This document shows positions 34,180 to 42,759 of a stretch of DNA of 64,000 nucleotides, piece after piece (within the stretch, counting starts at the first letter, position 1; each line of letters opens with the position of its first letter). A program made the position numbers and the translations under genes. Origin of the DNA: Caballeronia insecticola. Lineage in GTDB: Bacteria > Pseudomonadota > Gammaproteobacteria > Burkholderiales > Burkholderiaceae. The notes beneath the pieces were generated by a model, which searched no databases, had not been told where the DNA came from, and saw nothing but the letters and a program-made list of their open reading frames with translations. The stretch is from the NCBI RefSeq assembly GCF_000402035.1, contig NC_021287.1, positions 868,001 through 932,000 on the forward strand. Direction: 5' to 3'.

Positions 34180-35547
34180 TCAGGCAGGCTCGACGCTGCG
34201 CTTCCCCGTCAGACGCAACATGCTGACGACGGCGGCCACCGCCGCGAATACCGCCGCGACTGCGATCGCGATCGTCGCGCCTTCCTTGGGCGCGATGCCG
34301 AAGATCAGCGCAACGATCGCGGCGCCCAGCGTCTGTCCGGTGAGGCGCGCGGTGCCGAGCATGCCGCTTGCGCCGCCGCTGCGATGACGCGGTGCGGAAG
34401 ACAGCATCTGACGATTGTTCGGCGACTGGAACAGGCCGAAACCGAGCCCGCACACGGCCATACGCCACGCGATGTCGAATGCGCCCGGATGCGCGCCGAC
34501 GGTCGCGAGCAGCACGAGCCCGATCGTCAGAATCGCAAGCCCGATGCCGCCGAGCAGACCGGCCGAATAGCGGTCCGCGAGCACGCCCGAGAGCGGCGCC
34601 ACGAACACGATGACGAGCGGCCACGGCGTCATCAGAAAGCCGGTTTCAACCTGGCTCATGCCGAAGCTGTCCTGCAGCAGAAACGGCAGCGACACGAACG
34701 CGAGCATCTGCGCGCAGAACGAGCACACCGAAGTGCCGACCGAGAGCGCAAACACGGGAATGCGCATCAGGTCGATCGGCAGGAGCGGCGCACTCTGTGT
34801 GAGCTGGCGCTTGACGAAGAAATAGCCGATCACCACGGTGGCCGCGAACTCGGCAATGAGCCACGGCCGATGCTCGCCGTGCCCGATGCCGTCCACCGCC
34901 ACGATCGCGATGCCGAAGAACAGCGCGTTCATGATCGCGCTGATGTAGTCGTAGGGCTGACGGTGTCCCGGCGTGCGCGGCAGCGACGTCCAGCCGATCG
35001 CGAAGGCGGCGAGACCGATCGGCACGTTGATCGCGAAGAGCCACGGCCACGGCGCGATGGCGAGCACACCGGAGGCGATCGTCGGGCCGATCACGGACGA
35101 AATGGCGACGACCGTCGCGTTGATGGAGACGCCGCGTCCGAGTTGATCGTGCGGATAGATGATGCGCACGAGCGCCGTGTTGACGCTCATGATTCCGGCC
35201 GCGCCGAAGCCCTGCACGACGCGCGCGACGGTGAGCGCGACGAGCGAGCCGGACAGCGCACACGCAAACGACGACACCGTGAAGAGCGCGAGCCCGGCCA
35301 TGTACACGCGCCGGTAGCCGATGCGGTCGCCGAGCGAGGCGAGCGGCAGCAGCGAAATGGTGATCGCCAGTTGATACGCGTTGACGATCCAGATGGAATC
35401 GGCCGGTGAGGCGTCGAGATTGCGCGCGATGGTCGGCAGCGCGACGTTGGCGATAGCGCCGTCGAGCACCGCGAGCGTGATGCCGAGCGCGACGACGGCA
35501 ATGGCCCAGTATCGCTGGGGCAGCGGCAAACCTTGTTCGGAATCCAT
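34180..35547 (-). CDS. MFS transporter, DHA2 (14-segment) drug-efflux type
   Basis: The 455-residue membrane protein has about 14 hydrophobic segments. Family motifs are LDGAIANVALPTIARNL (segment 1), the MFS loop GDRIGYRRVYMAG after segment 2, and VQGFGAAGIMSVNTALV (segment 4). Such proteins export drugs or other amphiphiles with proton antiport. It is transcribed alone, from its own promoter, with no adjacent membrane-fusion or outer-membrane partner. The substrate is unknown. Confidence 0.88.
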   Translation of the reverse strand: MDSEQGLPLPQRYWAIAVVALGITLAVLDGAIANVALPTIARNLDASPADSIWIVNAYQLAITISLLPLASLGDRIGYRRVYMAGLALFTVSSFACALSGSLVALTVARVVQGFGAAGIMSVNTALVRIIYPHDQLGRGVSINATVVAISSVIGPTIASGVLAIAPWPWLFAINVPIGLAAFAIGWTSLPRTPGHRQPYDYISAIMNALFFGIAIVAVDGIGHGEHRPWLIAEFAATVVIGYFFVKRQLTQSAPLLPIDLMRIPVFALSVGTSVCSFCAQMLAFVSLPFLLQDSFGMSQVETGFLMTPWPLVIVFVAPLSGVLADRYSAGLLGGIGLAILTIGLVLLATVGAHPGAFDIAWRMAVCGLGFGLFQSPNNRQMLSSAPRHRSGGASGMLGTARLTGQTLGAAIVALIFGIAPKEGATIAIAVAAVFAAVAAVVSMLRLTGKRSVEPA

Positions 35548-35656
35548 CGATGGGCGGGAAGTGGCAGCGGCGCATTGTAGGCCGCGCCGATTTCAAATTG
35601 CTTGTGAGCGGCGCGGGGTTGGACGGCGTGCCGGGCGCCGCGCCGTCCAATCGCGT

Positions 35657-36160
35657 TTATTTCAGTTCGTACAGGCCGGTGTAAGTGGCCGAATCGATTT
35701 CGTTCAGATGCGTCATGAAGCGCGCCACCGCGTTGGTGGTGTTCACATCGAGCGGCAGGCTTTCCGCGGAAAGCGCGTGAATGCGGAAGATATAGCGATG
35801 CGGCTTGTCGCCACGCGGCGGCGCGGCGCCGCCGAACCCGACGGTGCCGTAGTCGTTGCGAAGCTGCAGCGCGCCTTGCGGCAGAAGACTGCCGTCGGCC
35901 TTGCCGGCGTTGCGCGGCAGCGAGCGCGCGTCAGGCGGAATATTGACCACGATCCAGTGCCAGAAGCCGCTGCCCGTGGGCGCGTCGGGATCGTAGACGG
36001 TCAGCGCCAGACTGCGCGTGTCGGCGGGCGGGGCGTCCCATTGCAGCGCCGGGGAGATGTTCTCGCCCGAGACGCCGAAGGCTTGCTGGTCGAATTCCTG
36101 CGCGCGCGTCATAAAGCCGTTCGCTGGAAATTCGTCGGACCAGATACGGAAATCAGCCAT
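35657..36160 (-). CDS. YbhB/YbcL family PEBP-like protein
   Basis: The 167-residue protein has the phosphatidylethanolamine-binding protein core: SPALQWDAPPADTRSLALTVYDPDAP, the HWIVVNIPP strand and GFGGAAPPRGDKPHRYIFRIHAL. E. coli YbhB is cytoplasmic, and no signal peptide is seen here. AGGAGG lies 10 nt before the chosen ATG. The frame extends 48 codons further upstream without family similarity. A candidate sigma-54 promoter lies about 85 nt upstream. Confidence 0.9.
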   Translation of the reverse strand: MADFRIWSDEFPANGFMTRAQEFDQQAFGVSGENISPALQWDAPPADTRSLALTVYDPDAPTGSGFWHWIVVNIPPDARSLPRNAGKADGSLLPQGALQLRNDYGTVGFGGAAPPRGDKPHRYIFRIHALSAESLPLDVNTTNAVARFMTHLNEIDSATYTGLYELK

Positions 36161-36242
36161 GAGAGTCGTGCCTCCTTGTTGCAGTGAATATGAATGCGGG
36201 CCGTGGCGGCTCGTGCGCGCGGCGGCCGGCTTGTGAATCGGG

Positions 36243-36259
36243 TGCAGCAAACGTGCCCG
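36243..36259 (-). promoter_or_regulatory. Sigma-54 promoter of the PEBP-like gene
   Basis: The minus strand reads CGGGCACGTTTGCTGCA, with GGCACG intact, exact spacing, and CTGCA for TTGCA. It faces the gene starting at 36160. Confidence 0.6.
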
Positions 36260-36445
36260 AGCGGCGTCCGACACGGCAGGTATATGCGTCGTCGAGTTTA
36301 GCATCTGCCCCCGATAGATCGAGCGCGCAACCCGCGCCTGAGCATTTCCATCGAACGGCGATTCGGCCCCTCAAATATGTCGCGCTACAATAATGAGATG
36401 AATCCAGGGGTGAACCGTGAGCCGGCGCGAGCCGAAAGGATGACC

Positions 36446-37957
36446 ATGCCAAACGACCCGCGCCGCGCCGCCGGGCAATTCACGCCGGCGGGCCTTCCGG
36501 CGGACGATGCCGACATGTTCGACCTCGCGCCCGTATCGCTGTGGCTTGAAGATTTCAGCGCCGTTCGCGAGCAGTTCGAACGCTGGCGCGCGGCGGGCGT
36601 CACCGATCTGCGCGCGTTTCTCGCCGAGAATCCGGCGCGCGTGGCCGAATGCTCGACGCGCATTCGCGTCGTGAAGGTCAATCGGCGCACGCTGTCGCTG
36701 TTCAACGCGAAGGACGTCGATCATCTCGTGCAGAACCTGGATCGCGTGTTTCGCGACGACATGCTCACGACTCACGTCGACGAACTCGAACAGCTCTGGT
36801 CCGGCAAGCCGAGTTTCGTGAGCCAGACGGTCAACTACACGCTCGACGGCAAGCGCCTCGACGTGCTGCTCAAGGCGGTCATCCTGCCGGGGCATGAAGA
36901 CACGTGGAGCCGCGTGCTCGTCACGATCGAGGACATCACCGAACTCGAAGCGGTGCGGCGCACGGCCGCCGCGAGCGAACTTTACGCGCGCGGGCTGTTC
37001 GAGCATTCGCCGGTGTCGCTGTGGGTCGAGGACTTCAGTTCGGTCAAGGCGCTGCTCGACGACGTGCGCGAGCGCGGCATCGTCGACTTTCGCACGTTCA
37101 CGAACGTGCATCCGGAATTTGTCGAACGCTGCATGCAGGAGATTCACGTGCTCGACGTGAATCAGCACACCCTGCGCATGTTCGCGGCGCCCGACAAGGC
37201 GATGCTGCTCTCGCGCCTGCCCGACATTTTCCGCGACGACATGCAGCAGCACTTTCAGGAACAGTTGATCGACCTGTGGGAAGGCAAGCTGTTTCATCAG
37301 CGCGAGGTGCTCAACTATTCGCTCGAAGGCAGCGAGGTGCACGTGCATCTGCAGTTCTCGGTGTTTCCGGGACACGAGGCGCGCTGGGATCTCGTGCTCG
37401 TCGCGCTGACGGACATCACCGCGCGCAAGAAGGCCGAGGCGTATCTGGAGTTCCTCGGCAAGCATGATGTGCTCACGAAGCTCAAGAACCGCTCGTTCTA
37501 TATCGACGAAATCAACCGCCTCGAACGCAAGGGCCCGTTCCCGGTGACGGCGATCGCGGTCGACGTGAACGGTCTGAAAGCGGTGAACGATCAGCTCGGC
37601 CACGCCGCCGGCGATGCGCTTTTGCGGCGCGCGGGCGAAGTGCTTGGCAAGGCGGTGGAAAAGCCGTTTCAGGTGGCGCGTATCGGTGGCGATGAGTTCA
37701 TGGTGATGTTGCCCGGCACCGACGAGCGCGGCGGCGAAACGGTCATGGACAGCATTCGCCAGTTGCTCGAAGTGAACAACCAGTTCTACTCGGGCATGCC
37801 GCTATCTTTCGCGATGGGCGCGGCCACCGCGCACGACGGCGAACGGCTCGAAGCGATGCTCCAACGCGCCGATGCCGTGATGTACGCCGAAAAGCGCGCG
37901 CATTACGAGGAAAGCCAGCGCGAGGGCCAGCGTGAAGGCCAGCGCAAGGACGGCTAG
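36446..37957 (+). CDS. Diguanylate cyclase with duplicated PAS-like sensor domain
   Basis: The 503-residue soluble protein has two consecutive homologous PAS-like domains, each opening with PVSLW-x-EDFS (about residues 29 and 192) and ending before TDITA/EDITE, then a C-terminal GGDEF domain with GGDEF at 414-418. The duplicated signature and spacing are clear by eye. No RxxD inhibitory site stands five residues before GGDEF, so product inhibition is not expected. Four in-frame ATGs are possible. 36446 is chosen because AAGGA lies five bases upstream. The C-terminus carries a short repeat (REGQREGQ). The stop overlaps that of the convergent gene. Confidence 0.87.
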   Translation: MPNDPRRAAGQFTPAGLPADDADMFDLAPVSLWLEDFSAVREQFERWRAAGVTDLRAFLAENPARVAECSTRIRVVKVNRRTLSLFNAKDVDHLVQNLDRVFRDDMLTTHVDELEQLWSGKPSFVSQTVNYTLDGKRLDVLLKAVILPGHEDTWSRVLVTIEDITELEAVRRTAAASELYARGLFEHSPVSLWVEDFSSVKALLDDVRERGIVDFRTFTNVHPEFVERCMQEIHVLDVNQHTLRMFAAPDKAMLLSRLPDIFRDDMQQHFQEQLIDLWEGKLFHQREVLNYSLEGSEVHVHLQFSVFPGHEARWDLVLVALTDITARKKAEAYLEFLGKHDVLTKLKNRSFYIDEINRLERKGPFPVTAIAVDVNGLKAVNDQLGHAAGDALLRRAGEVLGKAVEKPFQVARIGGDEFMVMLPGTDERGGETVMDSIRQLLEVNNQFYSGMPLSFAMGAATAHDGERLEAMLQRADAVMYAEKRAHYEESQREGQREGQRKDG

Positions 37958-38355
37958 TTCTGCGGCGCCGTGACTTCGTCGATGCCGCGATCGAGCGCCG
38001 GACACGCCTCGCTGATCTGCTTCTTGTACTCCGCGGGATTGCTCGTTTTGAGCTTCTCGAAGCGATCGACGCTCGGCTGCGCCTGAGCCAGTCCGAGCTT
38101 CCATTCGCCGTCGAAATCGGGTGCATCGGGGAAATTGGCGCGGACCGCGTCCTTGAAGCGCGCGATCTTCGCGGCATCGAGATGACATACGTCTGCGGCG
38201 CCGCGCGCGATGTTGGCGCTCGTCATCACGCCTTCCGCGGCCATGCCTTGTTTCGTGGGCGGATGACCCGGCGGCAGCGCGGTTTGCGCCGCGGTGCTCA
38301 GGCACCATGCGAGCAGAACGGCGAAAACGGGCAGGTTCGAACGCGTTGTGCGCAT
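37954..38355 (-). CDS. Secreted protein with conserved cysteines, unknown
   Basis: The 133-residue protein has a signal peptide (FAVLLAWCLSTAAQT, cut near 23-25), leaving ~108 residues with two cysteines (ADVCHLD and SEACPALD) probably joined in the periplasm. The sequence is helical and rich in Lys, Ala and Pro. Its TAG stop shares the four-base palindrome CTAG with the stop of the convergent cyclase gene, so the two genes overlap tail to tail. I do not recognise a family. Confidence 0.72.
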   Translation of the reverse strand: MRTTRSNLPVFAVLLAWCLSTAAQTALPPGHPPTKQGMAAEGVMTSANIARGAADVCHLDAAKIARFKDAVRANFPDAPDFDGEWKLGLAQAQPSVDRFEKLKTSNPAEYKKQISEACPALDRGIDEVTAPQN

Positions 38356-38462
38356 GGTTTCGTATTGTTATGCGGGGAGAAAAAATTATAGGCGAACGCG
38401 CGTGAATTGAATGCCTGACGCGGGAAAGTTGGGTATTTGGCGCGTGCTAGAATCGATTTTCA

Positions 38463-39164
38463 ATGCCGTTCTCAGACAGAAAAATGAAAAAAGGAAGCAA
38501 GGCCGCTAGTACTGCGCCCTCGTCGACCACAACGGAAGGGCGGCGCAAGTACGATCCGGAGGAGACCAAGCGGAACATTCTCGACATCGCCACGCAGGAG
38601 TTCTCGGCGATGGGACTCGCAGGCGCACGCGTCGATGCCATCGCGGAGCGCACCAACACCACCAAGCGCATGCTGTACTACTACTTCGGCAGCAAGGAAG
38701 GGTTGTACGAGGCGGTGCTGGAACAGGTCTACAGCGACATTCGCGCGCTCGAGCAGGAACTGCAACTCGCCGAAATGGAGCCGGAAGAAGCGCTGCGCGA
38801 ATTCGTCGGCTTCACGTTCGATTATCACGACAAGCACCGCGATTTCGTGCGCCTCGTGACCATCGAAAACATTCACGCGGCAAAGTACATCGAGCTCTCT
38901 AAGACCTTCAAGTCGCGCAATTCGACGGTCGTGAAGACCATCGAGGATCTCATCGCGCGCGGCGTGGCGGCGGGCAAGTTTCGCGAAGACGTCGATCCCA
39001 TCGACCTGCATCTGATGATCAGCTCGTTCTGCTTTCATCGCGTGGCGAACCGGCACACATGGGGCGCGGCGTTCGGGCGCGATCCGTCGGGTCCGCGCTT
39101 GCGGGCGCGGCATCGCGAGATGATCGTCGATGCCGTGTTGCGGTTCATGCGGCGCGAAGGCTGA
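38463..39164 (+). CDS. TetR-family regulator next to shikimate/quinate genes
   Basis: The 233-residue protein has an N-terminal helix-turn-helix (residues ~30-80: ILDIATQEFSAMGLAGARVDAIAE, TTKRMLYYYFGSKEGLYEAVL) and a larger C-terminal ligand domain. The open frame starts at 38463. A second ATG at residue 8 (MKKGSK) is possible, and neither has a strong ribosome site. It is convergent with the AroE-like gene and two genes from quiC, so it is the likely regulator of the quinate/shikimate locus, with a hydroaromatic or protocatechuate ligand inferred from context only. Confidence 0.85.
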   Translation: MPFSDRKMKKGSKAASTAPSSTTTEGRRKYDPEETKRNILDIATQEFSAMGLAGARVDAIAERTNTTKRMLYYYFGSKEGLYEAVLEQVYSDIRALEQELQLAEMEPEEALREFVGFTFDYHDKHRDFVRLVTIENIHAAKYIELSKTFKSRNSTVVKTIEDLIARGVAAGKFREDVDPIDLHLMISSFCFHRVANRHTWGAAFGRDPSGPRLRARHREMIVDAVLRFMRREG

Positions 39165-39197
39165 ACGGCGCGCGAGCGACAACGCACCGGGCAAACG

Positions 39198-39234
39198 ACA
39201 AAACGGCGGCGCTCTTTCGAGGCCGCCGTTTTGT
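39198..39234. terminator. Bidirectional terminator
   Basis: The 13-bp perfect stem ACAAAACGGCGGC lies between the TetR gene and the convergent dehydrogenase gene. Confidence 0.9.
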
Positions 39235-39249
39235 ATTGCGCTCGCCGTA

Positions 39250-40107
39250 TCAGCGTTCGAGCAGCGTTTGGAAATGCGCGAACATGCGCTCGGCATCCGG
39301 CTCGCGGCCGGTGAAGATGCGCAATGCGTCGACGGCCTGACACACGGCCATGCCGCCGCCGCTGACGGTGCGGCAGCCGATCGCCTTCGCCGCTTTCAGC
39401 AGCGCCGTTTCGAGCGGGAAATAAACGATTTCCGCGACCCACAGTTCAGGGTGCAGATACTCCGCCGGGAGCGGCAGACCGGGCAGCTTCGCCATGCCGG
39501 TCGGCGTGGCGTGGATCAGGCCGCTCGCCGCCTGCAAGGTCGCGCGCAAATCGCCGCCGCTTTTCACGACGCGATCCGGAAAGCGCGCCGCGAGTTCGGC
39601 GGCAAGCGACGCCGCGCGGGCATCGTCGGAATCGAATAGCGTGAGTTCGCGCGCGCCCATCGTGAGGGCCGCATGCGCGACGGCCGCGCCCGCGCCGCCC
39701 GCGCCGAGCTGCACGACGCGCGCAAGCGGCGCGCCCGGCAGACCGCGCTCGAACGCGCGCGCGAAGCCCGACCAGTCCGTGTTGTAGCCGATACGCCGGC
39801 CGTCCTTCAGCACCACCGTATTGACCGCGCCGAGCGCGCGCGCGTCGGGATCGAGCTCGTCGAGCAGCGGAATCACGCTTTGTTTGCACGGATAGGTGAT
39901 ATTCAGGCCGTCGTAGCCCATGCGCTCGGCCGCGACGAGCAGATCGGGCAGGGCCGCGGGTTCGAGTTGCAGCGCCTGCAGGTCAATGCGGCGATACACG
40001 TAATTGAGCCCGAGAACGCGGCCCTCCTGTTCGTGCATGGCGGGCGTCAGCGACCCGCCGATACCCGAGCCGATCAGGCCGATGAGATACGAAGTCTTGT
40101 TGGTCAT
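39250..40107 (-). CDS. Quinate/shikimate dehydrogenase (AroE family)
   Basis: The 285-residue protein contains the catalytic pair K75 (NITYPCKQ) and D111 (YNTDWSGF) and the nucleotide loop GAGGAG (135-140). The second strand of the nucleotide domain ends in FDSDD instead of the Asn-Arg-Thr of NADP-dependent AroE, which points to NAD use and a catabolic role. It would oxidise quinate or shikimate to 3-dehydroquinate or 3-dehydroshikimate, feeding the divergent QuiC dehydratase. It is transcribed away from quiC across an intergenic region that contains an inverted-repeat element. Confidence 0.88.
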   Translation of the reverse strand: MTNKTSYLIGLIGSGIGGSLTPAMHEQEGRVLGLNYVYRRIDLQALQLEPAALPDLLVAAERMGYDGLNITYPCKQSVIPLLDELDPDARALGAVNTVVLKDGRRIGYNTDWSGFARAFERGLPGAPLARVVQLGAGGAGAAVAHAALTMGARELTLFDSDDARAASLAAELAARFPDRVVKSGGDLRATLQAASGLIHATPTGMAKLPGLPLPAEYLHPELWVAEIVYFPLETALLKAAKAIGCRTVSGGGMAVCQAVDALRIFTGREPDAERMFAHFQTLLER

Positions 40108-40128
40108 GCGAGCGCTCCGGCGAGGATT

Positions 40129-40376
40129 AGGGTCTGTTCATATACAAAACGCGCATGTGAACGTCCGAAATCGGCTAGGTGCAAAGAGCGCGTCGGGGCC
40201 GTTTGGCCACTCCGAACAAGCGATGCGTGACGCCGCAATGCGGCCGATTTCGGACGTTCCCAAAGGTAAGTTCACAGTCAGGGGTTGCCCCGTAAAGGGC
40301 CGCTCGCGGCGTCATGCTCCTTGCGAGCGGCCCTTTGCGTGGCAACGCATGCGCGTTTTGTATGTGAACAGACCCT
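40129..40376. mobile_element. 248-bp MITE-like element with 29-bp terminal inverted repeats
   Basis: The ends 40129-40157 and 40348-40376 are 29-bp inverted repeats with a single mismatch, starting AGGGTCTGTTCA. Inside are two further perfect inverted repeats: a 17-bp pair beginning GAACGTCCGAAATCGGC (40159-40175 and 40243-40259) and a 14-bp pair AAAGGGCCGCTCGC (40294-40307 and 40323-40336). No transposase is encoded. The size and termini fit a miniature inverted-repeat element. No convincing target-site duplication is visible (TT before, GA after). Confidence 0.7.
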
Positions 40377-40460
40377 GACACCGCGATGCCGCAGTGCGAT
40401 ATTGAGTACGTCGCAGTGTGACCGTGCGCGCGAGCCTTGTCGGTTCGTGTTTTCACTAAT

Positions 40461-40488
40461 TTGTACGGTCTAGTTAGTTTGTTATTAT
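40461..40488 (+). promoter_or_regulatory. Sigma-70-type promoter of quiC
   Basis: TTGTAC and TATTAT are separated by 16 bp in an AT-rich island. The coding region begins 110 nt after the -10 box. ACTAA at 40455 and TTAGT at 40474 form a short inverted repeat over the -35 box that could be a TetR-type operator. Confidence 0.45.
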
Positions 40489-40598
40489 CTCGCAGAATGA
40501 GATGGATTGCGTGTGTTCTCCATCCGTCCCCGGCGCGGACGTCCTACACTGACAGCAACCGCACCCGATCCATCCGCATCTGCAATCAGGAGGCAGCG

Positions 40599-42506
40599 AT
40601 GCTGCGTTCAATCCGGACATCCATCGCGACGGTATCCATCAGCGGCACGCTTCCCGAGAAGCTGCAGGCCATCAAGGCGGCCGGTTTCGATGGCGTGGAG
40701 ATCTTCGAGAACGACTTGCTGTACTTCGACGGCACGCCCGGCGACGTGCGCCGCATGTGCGCGGATCTCGGCCTCGAGATCTATCTGTTCCAGCCATTCC
40801 GCGATTTCGAAGGCGTGAGCGCCGAGCGGCTCGCGAAGAACGTCGAGCGGGCGAAGCGCAAGTTCGAGCTGATGCACGAACTCGGCACGGACCGCATCCT
40901 CGCGTGCAGCAACGTGTCGCCGGACACGATCCGCGACGATGCCCTGATCGCCGATCAACTCGGCGTGCTCGCGAAGACCGCGAAGGAGGCGGGCGTGATC
41001 GTCGCGTACGAGGCGCTCGCGTGGGGCCGCTACGTGAACTCGTACAAGCACGCATGGAAGCTCGTCGATGCGGTGAATCATCCGAGCCTGGGACTTGCGC
41101 TCGATACCTTCCATACGCTGTCGATCCGCGATTCCGTCGATGAAATCGCGTCGATTCCGGGCGAGCGCATCGCGTTCGTGCAGATCGCCGATGCGCCCGT
41201 GCTCGCAATGGACGTGCTCGAATGGAGCCGTCACTATCGCTGCTTTCCGGGGCAGGGCGCGTTCGATGTCGCCGGCTTCACGGCGCGCGTGCTCGAAGCG
41301 GGCTACAAGGGCCCGCTGTCGCTGGAAATTTTCAACGACGGTTTCCGCGCCGCGCCGACCGCGATCACCGCCGCCGACGGCTATCGCTCGCTGCGGTTTC
41401 TGGAGGAGCAGACGCGCGAACGGATGGGAGACAAGGCGCCGCCGGAGCTGTTCAATCCGCCCGCGCCGCCGGAGCATATCGGCTTCCAGTTCCTCGAATT
41501 CGCCGTCGACGACGCCACGCGCGAACACGTCGCGCAATGGCTCGGCAGGCTCGGTTTTCGGCTCGCGGGCAAACATCGCTCGAAAGATGTGCGGCTGTAC
41601 CGGCACGGCGCGGGCTCGATCGTGCTCAACGCCGAAGCCGATTCGTTCGCGAGCGCGTTCTTCCAGCAGCATGGTTTGTCGCTGTGCGCGTCGGCGTTTC
41701 ATGTCGATGACGCGAAGCTCGCCTTCGAGCGCGCCGCCGCTTACGGGTCGAAGCCGTTTTCGGGCAGCGTCGGCCCGAACGAGCGCGTGGTGCCGGGCGT
41801 GCAGTCGCCTGATGGCAGCCTCGACTATTTCGTCGATGAAGCGCCCGGCGGCCCGACGCTGTGGGAGTCCGACTTCGTTCTGACCGATATCGACGGCCCT
41901 TACGAAGTCGGGCCGCTCGCGCGCATCGATCACGTGTGTCTGTCGCTGCCCGCCGATGCGCTCGATACGTGGGTGCTGTTCTTCCGCAGCGCATTCGGCT
42001 TCGAGACCGAGGCCGCCGTGCTCGTGCCGGACCCGTACGGACTCGTGCGCAGCCGTGCCGTGCGCAGCCGCGACGGCTCGGTGCGCATCGCGCTGAACGC
42101 GTCGGTGGATCGCTACACGGCGGTGTCGGAGTCGCTCTCGATGTATCGCGGCTCGGGGCTGAACCACGTCGCGTTCAGCACGCCGGATATCTTCGATGCG
42201 ATTCCGCGCCTGGAGACCGACGGCGTCAAGTTCCTGCGCATTCCGGGCAATTACTACGACGATCTCGTCGCGCGATTCGGCCTGCCCGACGAGCAGATCG
42301 ACCAGATGCGCGAGCACAACATCCTCTACGATCGCGACGAGCGCGGCGGCGAGTTTTTCCATGCGTACACGGAACAGCTCGATCAGCGCTTCTTCCTCGA
42401 AGTGATCGAGCGGCGCGGCGGTTACGACGGCTACGGCGCGGCGAACGCGGCGGTGCGGCTCGCGGCGCACGCGCAACAGCAGCAGCGGGCGCGCCGGGCG
42501 AAGTGA
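40599..42506 (+). CDS. quiC: 3-Dehydroshikimate dehydratase fused to HPPD-like domain (QuiC)
   Basis: The 635-residue protein has an N-terminal TIM-barrel sugar-isomerase-like domain (1-~280: SISGTLPEKLQAIKAAGFDGVEIFEND, metal ligands in YEALAWG, LALDTFHTLS, SLEIFNDGF) that converts 3-dehydroshikimate to protocatechuate. The C-terminal ~340 residues are two vicinal-oxygen-chelate modules like 4-hydroxyphenylpyruvate dioxygenase (IDHVCLSL, GLNHVAFST, GGEFFHAYTE). This architecture is known from Pseudomonas QuiC1. The role of the second half is unsettled. The start follows AGGAGG by five bases. Longer upstream frames are rejected. It is divergent from the shikimate dehydrogenase gene. Confidence 0.93.
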   Translation: MLRSIRTSIATVSISGTLPEKLQAIKAAGFDGVEIFENDLLYFDGTPGDVRRMCADLGLEIYLFQPFRDFEGVSAERLAKNVERAKRKFELMHELGTDRILACSNVSPDTIRDDALIADQLGVLAKTAKEAGVIVAYEALAWGRYVNSYKHAWKLVDAVNHPSLGLALDTFHTLSIRDSVDEIASIPGERIAFVQIADAPVLAMDVLEWSRHYRCFPGQGAFDVAGFTARVLEAGYKGPLSLEIFNDGFRAAPTAITAADGYRSLRFLEEQTRERMGDKAPPELFNPPAPPEHIGFQFLEFAVDDATREHVAQWLGRLGFRLAGKHRSKDVRLYRHGAGSIVLNAEADSFASAFFQQHGLSLCASAFHVDDAKLAFERAAAYGSKPFSGSVGPNERVVPGVQSPDGSLDYFVDEAPGGPTLWESDFVLTDIDGPYEVGPLARIDHVCLSLPADALDTWVLFFRSAFGFETEAAVLVPDPYGLVRSRAVRSRDGSVRIALNASVDRYTAVSESLSMYRGSGLNHVAFSTPDIFDAIPRLETDGVKFLRIPGNYYDDLVARFGLPDEQIDQMREHNILYDRDERGGEFFHAYTEQLDQRFFLEVIERRGGYDGYGAANAAVRLAAHAQQQQRARRAK

Positions 42507-42566
42507 AGTCGCGCGGGGCGTGACCTATGATTGAAGCGTGGCGGCATCGTGAAACGGGAGGGCGCC

Positions 42567-42731
42567 ATGTTCGACATCTCGAGTATGCTCGTCGGCCTGG
42601 CGGGGCTGGCGGCCATCGGCATCGTGCTGCTCGCGCACGACTGGCGCGACGAACATCGCGCGCGCATGGCGGCACGCGAGCGCGCGCATCGGCATCCGTT
42701 GCGCGAATGGTGGCTGCGGCATCGTCATTGA
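42567..42731 (+). CDS. 54-residue single-segment membrane protein
   Basis: A short gene has GGGAGG five bases before its ATG. The peptide has one membrane segment (SSMLVGLAGLAAIGIVLLAHDW, about residues 5-26) and a strongly basic, His/Arg-rich tail ending WWLRHRH. It follows quiC by 60 nt and may be cotranscribed with it. The function is unknown. Confidence 0.6.
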   Translation: MFDISSMLVGLAGLAAIGIVLLAHDWRDEHRARMAARERAHRHPLREWWLRHRH

Positions 42732-42759
42732 AGCGCGTGGTTTAAGCGAAGCACGTGGT

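Noticed and set aside
38448..38463. TAGAAT box ten bases before the TetR gene, suggesting a leaderless mRNA
   Set aside because: No -35 hexamer at 16-18 bp spacing was found, so the promoter could not be supported.
40175..40456. Open frame inside and beyond the inverted-repeat element
   Set aside because: It follows repeat sequence, has no ribosome site and no protein features. The element is regarded as non-coding.
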